Shown: positions 18,220 through 25,170 of the stretch, in pieces
How positions within the stretch are numbered: the first letter of the stretch is position 1
Layout: each line of letters begins with the position of its first letter
Source of the DNA: Hellea sp965224755
Lineage (GTDB): Bacteria; Pseudomonadota; Alphaproteobacteria; Caulobacterales; Maricaulaceae
Assembly (NCBI GenBank): GCA_965224755.1
Contig: OZ245061.1
Span: 558,001-622,000 of the forward strand
Direction of reading: 5' to 3'
DNA length: 64,000 nt
Program-made: the position numbers and the translations under genes
Notes under the pieces: generated by a model
Told to the model about the DNA's origin: nothing
What the model saw: the letters and a program-made list of their open reading frames with translations, nothing else
Databases searched by the model: none

Positions 18220-18298
18220 TGCAACCTCAAATAAGTTAAAAGTATTTACTAATCCTTTACGTGTTAAAAAATATAGTTAAAAAAATGTTGGATTTTAC

Positions 18299-18661
18299 AT
18301 GCTTTTACAAATTAATTCATCACAACCTTCTATATTGACGCTGCCGGGTGCGGCGATTTCTGATGAAAAAACTGTGCCGGCGGCCAAGGAAGCAGAGCTC
18401 CGGAAAGCGGCTCAAGATTTTGAAGCGGCATATATTGCGCAAATGCTTACCTTTAGCGGGCTGGACAAAGCGCTTATGGCCGGCGGCGGCGAAGAGGTGT
18501 CTGCCTTTACTAGTTTTTATATTGAAAGCTTTGCCGAACAAATTGCTGAAAAGGGCGGGTTTGGCCTTGCCCAAGATTTTTATGACCGCATGATAAAACT
18601 TGGCGGTCTTTCTATTGACCATAATGAGGAGGGTAAAAATGTCGACTTTGGTAAATTGTAA
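18299..18661 (+). CDS. flgJ: FlgJ-type rod-binding protein (no muramidase domain)
   Basis: 120 residues. AAQDFEAAYIAQMLTFSGLDKALMAGG (about 37-63) followed by FTSFYIESFAEQIAEKGGFGLAQDFYDRM is the rod-binding domain of FlgJ. The peptidoglycan hydrolase domain of enterobacterial FlgJ is absent, as usual in alphaproteobacteria, where a separate enzyme is used. It overlaps the next gene by 23 nt. Confidence 0.87.
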   Translation: MLLQINSSQPSILTLPGAAISDEKTVPAAKEAELRKAAQDFEAAYIAQMLTFSGLDKALMAGGGEEVSAFTSFYIESFAEQIAEKGGFGLAQDFYDRMIKLGGLSIDHNEEGKNVDFGKL

Positions 18662-19025
18662 TGTCAAAATTTCAGAGCTTATCTATGTTTTAAAACAAGA
18701 AACCAAGCTCCTGAGTAAAGGCCGTATTGACGGATTGGAAGATATTGTTTTGGAAAAAAAACAGCGTATGGACGAACTTGAAGTTTTAACAGCGAAGCTC
18801 GATACGCGGCAGAACTTTATTCACATTGCGCCCCAAATGGAGAAGCTAAAGCGCCTCGCTGATGAAAATGGAATAATTTTGAAAAGTGTATTGAACGGCT
18901 TACGGTCAGCGCGGGAACGGCTCCAAGCTTTGCAACATCAAGAAGCAAAAGTCGGGGCCTATAATAGATCGGGAAATAAGTTGTTTATATCAGAAGATCA
19001 GGTTTTTTCCGAGAAACGAGTATAG
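18639..19025 (+). CDS. FlgN-like export chaperone
   Basis: 128 residues, helical throughout: LIYVLKQETKLLSKGRIDGLEDIVLEKKQRMDELEVLTAKL is the FlgN-type pattern of a charged amphipathic helix near the N-terminus. FlgN chaperones FlgK and FlgL. The call rests on this pattern and on location after the FlgJ-like gene. The start at 18639 is preferred over 18600 because GAGGAGGG sits just upstream inside the preceding gene. Confidence 0.6.
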   Translation: MSTLVNCNVKISELIYVLKQETKLLSKGRIDGLEDIVLEKKQRMDELEVLTAKLDTRQNFIHIAPQMEKLKRLADENGIILKSVLNGLRSARERLQALQHQEAKVGAYNRSGNKLFISEDQVFSEKRV

Positions 19026-19075
19026 TTTAACGTCTTATTATCATTTGGTGTATAAGCAAGTTAAGCAACTCAGGA

Positions 19076-19089
19076 GGGTTGCGCTTTGC
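19076..19089 (+). promoter_or_regulatory. Possible sigma-54 promoter of flagellin
   Basis: GG-N10-GC with a good -12 element (TTTGC) but only a partial -24 element (GGGTTG against GGCACG). Late flagellar genes in Caulobacter are sigma-54 dependent, and the position would give a leader of roughly 130 nt. Weak match, context-supported. Confidence 0.35.
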
Positions 19090-19202
19090 GGGTTGAATTT
19101 TCATAAAATGAAGCCCTCAAAACCGTCAGGATGACTTAGGTGATCAGATTTAATTCTGAATGTGATCGTGATGGGGTTGTTTCAACTTCATAATTTCAAA
19201 AG

Positions 19203-19232
19203 CGCATATGCGTATAATAAGGAAAAAATCCT
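19203..19232 (+). promoter_or_regulatory. Flagellin mRNA leader: palindrome and Shine-Dalgarno hairpin
   Basis: A 10-bp palindrome CGCATATGCG (19203-19212) is followed by AGGA (19220-19223), which can pair with TCCT (19229-19232) directly before the ATG, closing a five-A loop over the ribosome-binding site. FlbT is known to act on flagellin mRNA leaders in Caulobacter, and flbT is three genes downstream. Confidence 0.4.
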
Positions 19233-20438
19233 ATGTCTAGTATTCTAACAAATAGTAGTGCCATGGTGGCGCTCGACACGCTTCGCGGCATCAACAAAAA
19301 TCTTGGTTCTGTTCAAAGCGAAATTTCAACTGGTAAAAAAGTTGCTACAGCTAAAGACAATGCCGCGATTTGGGCGATTTCAACTGTCATGTCTACAGAT
19401 GTTGAAAGCTTTAACCAAATCTCTGATAGTTTGAACCTTGGGTCTGCAACCGTCGGCGTTGCACGTTCAGCCTCCGAGCAAGTTACCAACCTTCTGCAAG
19501 ATATGAAGTCTTTGATTGTGTCTGCACAGGAAGAAAATGTTGACCGGAGTAAAATCCAGACTGATGTCACAGAACTCGTGGCTCAAATCGGTTCTATTGT
19601 CGGTGCGGCACAATTTAACGGCCAAAACCTGATTTCAGGCGGCGGTAGCATCAATATTCTGTCGTCTCTCGACCGCGCATCCGATGGCTCTGTAACAGCT
19701 TCTAGCATCGGCGTTAACCGCGTTGACCTGGCAACATCAACAGCCGTAGCCGGCGTAACAGCACTTGCTGGAACTGATGGCGGCGCTGCAACATTGGCTG
19801 ATGGTACTATTACAGCAGGCGCGTCAGAAACTCTGACCCTGGCAGCCGGCGCATTGGCTGACGGAACTAGTTTTGAGTTTAATATTGGCGGCACAAATAG
19901 CATTTCATATGTGTCTCGTGCAGGCGATACGCTCAATGATGTGGCTCGCAACCTCAAGAGCTTGACAGACGCGGCCGGTATCGCAGGTATTACTGTTGAT
20001 ATTACCCAAGTGGCGGATCCATCTTCGACAGATACCGTTATTACGTTCAATAATGCAAATGCGGGCGATGTTGCTATTACTAGGACGGCGACAACCAAAG
20101 ACGGTACATCTGGCGGCGGTTTAGCCGGGTTAGACGCCGTTGATGTTTCGACAAATGCAGGCGCCGCGGCAGCTCTGACAAGCATTGAAGGGTATCTGCA
20201 AACAGCTATTGATGCCTCTGCAAGCTTCGGTTCAAAGCAGACACGTATCGAAAATCAGGTTGAATTTGTTTCGACCCTGACAGACTCGCTAAAAACAGGC
20301 ATTGGCGCCTTGACAGATGCAAATCTGGAAGAAGCTTCAGCTCGTTTGCAGTCTCTACAGGTTCAGCAGCAGCTTGGTGTTCAGGCGTTGTCAATCGCCA
20401 ACCAAGGTCCGCAGCAGCTTTTGGCACTCTTCCGATAG
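19233..20438 (+). CDS. Flagellin
   Basis: 401-residue flagellin, the only one in the window. The N-terminal D0/D1 block starts MSSILTNSSAMVALDTLRGIN and continues ISTGKKVATAKDNAAIWAIS; the C-terminal block ends LQSLQVQQQLGVQALSIANQGPQQLLALFR. The central 170-300 region is a Thr/Ala/Gly-rich variable D2 domain with IMAG-type strands, surface exposed in the filament. A candidate sigma-54 promoter and a long leader lie upstream, a strong hairpin downstream, and flaF-flbT follow, an arrangement specific to alphaproteobacteria. Confidence 0.97.
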   Translation: MSSILTNSSAMVALDTLRGINKNLGSVQSEISTGKKVATAKDNAAIWAISTVMSTDVESFNQISDSLNLGSATVGVARSASEQVTNLLQDMKSLIVSAQEENVDRSKIQTDVTELVAQIGSIVGAAQFNGQNLISGGGSINILSSLDRASDGSVTASSIGVNRVDLATSTAVAGVTALAGTDGGAATLADGTITAGASETLTLAAGALADGTSFEFNIGGTNSISYVSRAGDTLNDVARNLKSLTDAAGIAGITVDITQVADPSSTDTVITFNNANAGDVAITRTATTKDGTSGGGLAGLDAVDVSTNAGAAAALTSIEGYLQTAIDASASFGSKQTRIENQVEFVSTLTDSLKTGIGALTDANLEEASARLQSLQVQQQLGVQALSIANQGPQQLLALFR

Positions 20439-20456
20439 AAGGTTCCATTATAATCC

Positions 20457-20482
20457 GGCCGGAGCGGTTTTCCGCTCCGGCC
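20457..20482 (+). terminator. Strong hairpin after flagellin
   Basis: Perfect 11-bp GC-rich stem (GGCCGGAGCGG / CCGCTCCGGCC) with a TTTT loop, 18 nt after the flagellin stop. No U-tract follows, so it is either a weak or factor-assisted terminator or a 3' stabiliser that raises flagellin mRNA over flaF. Confidence 0.6.
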
Positions 20483-20523
20483 ACCCCAAATAAATAACTC
20501 AGGATGAGAAGGTCAGTTTTCTG

Positions 20524-20934
20524 ATGATGAATAGTTACCAAGCCCGACATGGATATAAAACTGTGCAGCGGGAAATGAATTCTGATAAAGCGATTGAATT
20601 AAAAGTTTTCACCGCTGTGACATCCGCGCTTAGCCGTGTTGATAATGGGGCTATTGATGGGCCTACCAAATTGGCCGAGGCGCTTGTCGATAATGCAAAA
20701 CTCTGGAGTGTTTTGTTTGTCGATTTGGTTAACCCGGAAAACCCGCTTCCCTTGGACTTGAAAACCAACCTTGTAGCTTTGGCCGAATTTACTCAAGTTC
20801 AGACACTTAAAGTGCTCGGCGGCGAGGCTGACCACCAGATACTCATAGATATTAACCAGTCTATTATTACGGGTTTGCGCCAAAGCGCAGCCTTGCCTGA
20901 AAACACCATAACCCCCCAAATAGAGGCAGCATAA
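20524..20934 (+). CDS. flaF: Flagellin secretion/regulatory protein FlaF
   Basis: 136 residues. Matches FlaF: ELKVFTAVTSALSRV near 22-36, then NAKLWSVLFVDLVNPENPLPLDLKTNLVALAEFTQ, the most conserved block, and a helical end. In Caulobacter FlaF and FlbT work as opposing regulators of flagellin synthesis and export. The two adjacent ATGs (20524 and 20527) are both possible starts. It is followed 2 nt later by flbT. Confidence 0.9.
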   Translation: MMNSYQARHGYKTVQREMNSDKAIELKVFTAVTSALSRVDNGAIDGPTKLAEALVDNAKLWSVLFVDLVNPENPLPLDLKTNLVALAEFTQVQTLKVLGGEADHQILIDINQSIITGLRQSAALPENTITPQIEAA

Positions 20935-20936
20935 TT

Positions 20937-21380
20937 ATGGCCGGTCTTGTTCTTAGTCTTAAACCCAATGAAAAATTTCTCGTCAATGGCGCTTTGCTTA
21001 GCAATGGGCCGAAGCGCGGGCAAATCTGCGTTGGTGATGATGATGTTAACGTTCTGCGTATGAGCGATGTCATTCACCCTAGTGAGGTCAATACGCCTCT
21101 TCGCCGCGTTTATTATGCGGCCCAGATTATTTTGTCAGGCGATGTTGGTGCGATTGAAATTGACGCCGATATTCGTAAAGGTCTTGAGGCCTTGGCTACT
21201 GTTTTTGCAGATACGCCGCTTTTGAAAAATATTGAAAAAGCTATAGCCGCTGCTGTAAACGCTCGATATTATTCTGTGCTCTGCGCTTTAAAACCGCTCT
21301 TACCCATTGAAGACCAACTTCTTACGCACCCGGTGCCCAGCTTCTCTCATGATGAAGTATTGTCGGCGATGGCGGGTTAA
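20937..21380 (+). CDS. flbT: Flagellin mRNA regulator FlbT
   Basis: 147 residues. FlbT signature: LVLSLKPNEKFLVNGALLSNGPKRGQICVGDDDVNVLR at the N-terminus, then TPLRRVYYAAQIILSGD and a helical C-terminus ending YYSVLCALKPLLPIE. Known role: post-transcriptional repressor of flagellin that binds the mRNA leader. Here it lies 0.5 kb downstream of its probable target, with flaF between. Confidence 0.93.
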   Translation: MAGLVLSLKPNEKFLVNGALLSNGPKRGQICVGDDDVNVLRMSDVIHPSEVNTPLRRVYYAAQIILSGDVGAIEIDADIRKGLEALATVFADTPLLKNIEKAIAAAVNARYYSVLCALKPLLPIEDQLLTHPVPSFSHDEVLSAMAG

Positions 21381-21388
21381 ACCTTGCT

Positions 21389-22222
21389 ATGCCGTTTACG
21401 CCCGTCATACCAGCTTCCGGATTGGCCGGTTGGAATTTTCTGAAATCTTCCCTCGATACTCAAACAGAAATTTTCAACCGGTCACCGGATATCCAAAGAG
21501 ATATTGACTATTTCACTTCCAATATCGGTAGCGTTGAATCATTGGATGACTTTATGGCAGATCGCCGTCTTTTAAAGGTGGTTCTTGGAGCTTTCGGCCT
21601 CAGCGATGAAATCAACAAAGGAGCCTTTGTTCGAAAAATTCTTGAGGAGGGCGCGGTTGATAGTCAATCTTTTGCCGTGCGTTTGAATAATTCTGATTAT
21701 CTTGACCTCGCGAGAAGTTTCGTTGTTGGGGAAGACGGGCAATTGAGTATTGACGCGGACACAGCAGCCCAAATTGCGGCGCAATATCAAACTGAAGTGT
21801 TCGAAGTTGAGGTCGGCAATGTTGATAACGCCATGCGTTTGGCGTTAAACTTTGAACGCGATATTGCTGATCTCGCCCGTCGCGATTTATCGGAAAATGC
21901 AGGATGGTTTAAGGCTATGGCCTCAATTCCTATCCGAACAGTTCTGGAAGGCGCATTTAATTTGCCGGAAGGGTTTTCGCAGCTCGATTTGGATCGCCAG
22001 AAAGATATCCTATCGGATAAGGCCTATAGTCTATTTGGCGGAAAAACGGTAGATATATTTGACGACCCTGAGATCATTGAAACAACAATCCGGCGGTTTT
22101 TATTGCGCCGGCAAATTGAACAAGGGCCATCGGCGTCCACGCCCGGTTTTGCGGCCATAGCTATTTTAAATGGCGGTCTTGGCAGCGCAGGCATAACTAA
22201 TCTTCTATTGTCAAATAGCTAG
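21389..22222 (+). CDS. DUF1217 flagellar-cluster protein
   Basis: 277 residues of the DUF1217 family, usually found with alphaproteobacterial flagellar genes and of unclear role. Seen: a leading hydrophobic GLAGWNFLKSSLDTQ segment, the RRLLKVVLGAFGLSDEINKGAFVRKILEEG block (about 55-85), repeated DYLDLARSF-type units and a C-terminal FLLRRQIEQGP. No signal peptide or membrane helix. Co-oriented with flaF-flbT, 8 nt after flbT, so probably in the same operon. Converges with fliI, sharing the CTAG palindrome as both stop codons. Confidence 0.8.
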   Translation: MPFTPVIPASGLAGWNFLKSSLDTQTEIFNRSPDIQRDIDYFTSNIGSVESLDDFMADRRLLKVVLGAFGLSDEINKGAFVRKILEEGAVDSQSFAVRLNNSDYLDLARSFVVGEDGQLSIDADTAAQIAAQYQTEVFEVEVGNVDNAMRLALNFERDIADLARRDLSENAGWFKAMASIPIRTVLEGAFNLPEGFSQLDLDRQKDILSDKAYSLFGGKTVDIFDDPEIIETTIRRFLLRRQIEQGPSASTPGFAAIAILNGGLGSAGITNLLLSNS

Positions 22223-23640
22223 GGTTTAAGATGGTTTTCTTCGGTGTTGTTTTCGTTTGGGGCCTCATGATTTGGGGTTATTGCTTCAGAGATTGAGGTT
22301 TCGTCAGGCGTGTCCAAGATGTTATGAAGAGACTGAAAATTCATATCTATATTGGGTTCGCCAATTTGGCCAATAAAGGCATCGAGTTTTGGGTAAACTG
22401 AAATCGCTTTATCAAGCTCGGCATCTGATCCGCTGACATAGAGACCGGCCTGTATAAGCGTGCGGGAGTCTTCATATTGCGTAATATATTTTCGGGCTTT
22501 GAGCAGGTCATTATTTTCTGATTGCGTTGCAGCTTCGGGGAGGGCGCGAGAGATGCTACGAGAAAGATTGATGGCAGGGTAGCGGCCACGTTCGGCAATC
22601 TCGCGATCCAAAATGACGTGGCCGTCAAGAATGCCGCGTACCATATCAGCGATAGGTTCTTCCATATTAGATCCGGCGACAAGAACACTAAAGACCCCAG
22701 TAATGTCGCCCGTAGATTCAATGCCGGGCCCTGCCCGTTCACAGAGAGCCGCGAGCGCGCCAAAGGTTGAAGGTGGATAAGCCCGCAGAGACGGGACTTC
22801 GCCCGCTGTTAAAGCGACATCCCGGTGCGCCTCAGCATAGCGCGTGATGGAGTCAAAGAGGAATAAAACCTGTTTCCCCTGATCCCGGAAATATTCGGCA
22901 GTCGCCATTGCGAGAAGGGCTGTTCGGAGTTTAAGCGCAGATAGCTCATTTGAAGTGGCAACAAATAGGATTGATTTTTTCATACCTTCGGGGCCGAGCG
23001 TTTTTTCAACAAAATTTCGAACCTCTCGCCCGCGCTCACCGATCAATGCAATGATATTAATATCAGCATTACTGGCCTTGGCGAGTGTTCCCAATAAGGT
23101 GGATTTACCAACGCCTGATCCGGCAAAAAGTCCAATCCGCTGGCCTTGGCAGAGCGGCAAGAATGTATCAATTGCCGCCACGCCCGTTTGTAGCCGCGGC
23201 CCAAGAGCTTTGCGTAAAATAGCTTCGGGTGGCCGGGCTTGTAGAGGCGCAGGGCGTAGGCCGGGTAGCGGCATATGCCCGTCAACAGACCGCCCGGCAT
23301 GATTTAAAACCCGCCCAATCCAGTCATCTGAAGGACGCGGCGGACGATCTTCGGATATATAGACCCGCTGCCCGACCCTTAACCCCACCGGACTGCCATG
23401 CATCATAGCGATGCCGGCTTCGTCTTGAAGCGAAATGATTTCGCCGCGGAGTTCAGCGCCGTTATCTGTGTGGATCGCAACCAGATCGCCCAAACGGATA
23501 ATGGCCGATAAGCCTGTGAAGGAAATAGACTGGGCGCCGATATGTGTAACATGCCCCCAAAGAGACGTGGCGGGGGTTGGAGGTGTTTCGCGTAGGCTGC
23601 ATTCAAAACTCGTTTTATAGGCGGCGGGGGCTGCAAGCAT
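22219..23640 (-). CDS. fliI: Flagellar export ATPase FliI
   Basis: 473-residue F1-beta-like ATPase. Walker A GLFAGSGVGKSTLLG (about 170-184), IALIGERGREVRNFVE after it, and Walker B QVLFLFDSITRYAEAHRDVAL, all FliI-type; LRAYPPSTFGALAALCERAG is the conserved catalytic-loop block. It powers or primes protein export together with FliH. I prefer the ATG at 23640 (AGGA upstream) to a TTG at 23685, which would run through a CtrA-like box. It stands alone on the minus strand, divergent from flgB. Confidence 0.95.
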   Translation of the reverse strand: MLAAPAAYKTSFECSLRETPPTPATSLWGHVTHIGAQSISFTGLSAIIRLGDLVAIHTDNGAELRGEIISLQDEAGIAMMHGSPVGLRVGQRVYISEDRPPRPSDDWIGRVLNHAGRSVDGHMPLPGLRPAPLQARPPEAILRKALGPRLQTGVAAIDTFLPLCQGQRIGLFAGSGVGKSTLLGTLAKASNADINIIALIGERGREVRNFVEKTLGPEGMKKSILFVATSNELSALKLRTALLAMATAEYFRDQGKQVLFLFDSITRYAEAHRDVALTAGEVPSLRAYPPSTFGALAALCERAGPGIESTGDITGVFSVLVAGSNMEEPIADMVRGILDGHVILDREIAERGRYPAINLSRSISRALPEAATQSENNDLLKARKYITQYEDSRTLIQAGLYVSGSDAELDKAISVYPKLDAFIGQIGEPNIDMNFQSLHNILDTPDETSISEAITPNHEAPNENNTEENHLKP

Positions 23641-23669
23641 GTCTTGATGTGTCCTAGTAAAATAGTTTA

Positions 23670-23684
23670 TTAATAATTTGTTCA
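23670..23684. promoter_or_regulatory. CtrA-like box between fliI and flgB
   Basis: TTAA-N7-TTCA, one mismatch from the CtrA core, in the divergent fliI/flgB promoter region. A TTAACTAT element (23713-23720) lies nearby, one base off the CtrA octamer. Confidence 0.35.
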
Positions 23685-23741
23685 ACTATCTGGTGTAATT
23701 ATTAGATAATCGTTAACTATGATGACAAGGATTGTTTCATC

Positions 23742-24104
23742 ATGCTCAGTAATATCAAATTACTCGACACGATGTCGGCCATGGCGGGGCACGCTGCCCG
23801 GCGTCATGCTGTCATCGCTGACAATATCGCAAATGCGGACACCCCTAACTTCAAGGCAAAAGACCTTCAGCCCTTCGCCCAAGTTTTTGACGCGGCAGCG
23901 CAGGGTCAACAGAACATAAAATCACTACACGCACAAATCATAGAGATGGAGACAGGTGATGTCGCTTCGCCCAATGGCAACACAGTGTCGCTGGAACAAC
24001 AAATGATGCTGTCCGTACAGACAAAGGGTGATCATGATATGGCCCTCGCTGTTTATAAAAAATCTCTTGATATGATGAAAATGGCACTCGGCAAGAATAT
24101 TTAA
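23742..24104 (+). CDS. flgB: Proximal rod protein FlgB
   Basis: 120 residues. Rod-family motif HAVIADNIANADTPNFKAKDL (about 22-42) and a C-terminal helix VSLEQQMMLSVQTKGDHDMALAVYKKSLDMMKMAL. First gene of flgB-flgC-fliE-fliQ-flhA-fliR-flhB. AAGGA lies upstream of the ATG. Confidence 0.93.
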   Translation: MLSNIKLLDTMSAMAGHAARRHAVIADNIANADTPNFKAKDLQPFAQVFDAAAQGQQNIKSLHAQIIEMETGDVASPNGNTVSLEQQMMLSVQTKGDHDMALAVYKKSLDMMKMALGKNI

Positions 24105-24169
24105 ACCTAAACCCACGCTGTCAGGAGATTAGCGTACCCGCATAATTTTAACAAACGCAGGAGGCGTTT

Positions 24170-24568
24170 ATGGGACCCAGTTCAATTTCAAAAGCCATGT
24201 CTGCCGCAAGTAGCGGGATGAATGCACAGGCCTTTCGGTTGCGTATTGTCAGCGAAAATCTGTCTAATGCTGATACCCATGGGTATCAGCGCAAACTCGT
24301 TAGCTTTGATCATCAGGTCAATAAGCTATCCGGCGCGCCCGGTGTAAGAATTGATGATGTCATGCTCGACCACAGCCCGGGCGAGCTTTTATTTGACCCA
24401 AACCACCCGCTTGCTGATACCCAAGGCTATGTTGCGATGTCCAATGTTGATATGATGATCGAACTAGCGGATGCGCGCGAAGCGAGCCGAAGTTATGAAG
24501 CCAATCTTTCCACTTTCAAACAGGCCGCCCAGATGTATGGCAGCCTGATTGATCTATTGCGTCGATAG
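24170..24568 (+). CDS. flgC: Proximal rod protein FlgC
   Basis: 132 residues. Begins SISKAMSAASSGMNAQAFRLRIVSENLSNADTHGYQRK, the rod motif, includes GYVAMSNVDMMIELADAREASRSYEANLSTFKQA, diagnostic for FlgC. A strong GGAGG ribosome-binding site precedes it. Ten nucleotides separate it from fliE. Confidence 0.95.
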   Translation: MGPSSISKAMSAASSGMNAQAFRLRIVSENLSNADTHGYQRKLVSFDHQVNKLSGAPGVRIDDVMLDHSPGELLFDPNHPLADTQGYVAMSNVDMMIELADAREASRSYEANLSTFKQAAQMYGSLIDLLRR

Positions 24569-24577
24569 GAGACCGCT

Positions 24578-24892
24578 ATGGAACCTGCATCTCTCGGCGC
24601 AGCGCGCCACTATCAAATTGCCCGGCAGGCGCTCAGCCCTGATAATCTGAAAAGCGGCGCGAAGCTCACAGGGGCGGAGGCAAAACAATCCCCTTTGGCA
24701 CAAGGCCTACAAGAATTTTCGCAAGTCTTTGAGAAAGTCGAAACCACGACCCAGGCCATGAGCACGGGGCAGGGCGATGCTCATTCCGTGGTTGAAGCTC
24801 TGGCGACTGCCGAAGTTGCGTTGGAAGCAGCGGTGACCATCCGTAACCGTGTTGTCGAAGCTTACCAAGAACTACTACGAATGCCGGTGTAA
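24578..24892 (+). CDS. fliE: MS ring-rod junction protein FliE
   Basis: 104 residues. The C-terminal half carries the FliE pattern: DAHSVVEALATAEVALEAAVTIRNRVVEAYQELLRMPV, where the final ELLRMPV is the hallmark. It links FliF and the rod and is the first rod substrate exported. AGGAG precedes the ATG; the stop overlaps the fliQ start by 1 nt. Confidence 0.94.
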   Translation: MEPASLGAARHYQIARQALSPDNLKSGAKLTGAEAKQSPLAQGLQEFSQVFEKVETTTQAMSTGQGDAHSVVEALATAEVALEAAVTIRNRVVEAYQELLRMPV

Positions 24893-25155
24893 TGTCCGAG
24901 GCTGAAATTTTATCAGTTCTGCGGGAGTTTTTATGGGGTGCGGCTTTGATGGCCATGCCTTTATTGGTCGCAGCCCTTGTTGTGGGTCTTGTGATCGGCC
25001 TTCTACAGGCTTTGACCGCCATTCAGGAAATGACCCTGACATTCGTGCCCAAACTTGCTGTCATGTTGATCGTATTTTTTATGTCCGCTGGTTATATGGC
25101 GCGTATATGCGTTAGTCTGTTCGATAATCATGTTATTCCTGCGATAGCCGGATAA
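24892..25155 (+). CDS. fliQ: Flagellar export gate protein FliQ
   Basis: 87 residues, two membrane helices (about 15-40 and 55-80) with a short turn, the FliQ fold. GLVIGLLQALTAIQEMTLTFVPKLAVM is the family signature. Part of the FliPQR gate; fliP is in the first operon of the window. TAATG overlap with fliE. Confidence 0.95.
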   Translation: MSEAEILSVLREFLWGAALMAMPLLVAALVVGLVIGLLQALTAIQEMTLTFVPKLAVMLIVFFMSAGYMARICVSLFDNHVIPAIAG

Positions 25156-25170
25156 GCCGCTGATTTTTAA

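Noticed and set aside
23641..23685. TTG start for fliI giving 15 more residues
   Set aside because: No ribosome-binding site, and the extension would pass into a CtrA-like box.
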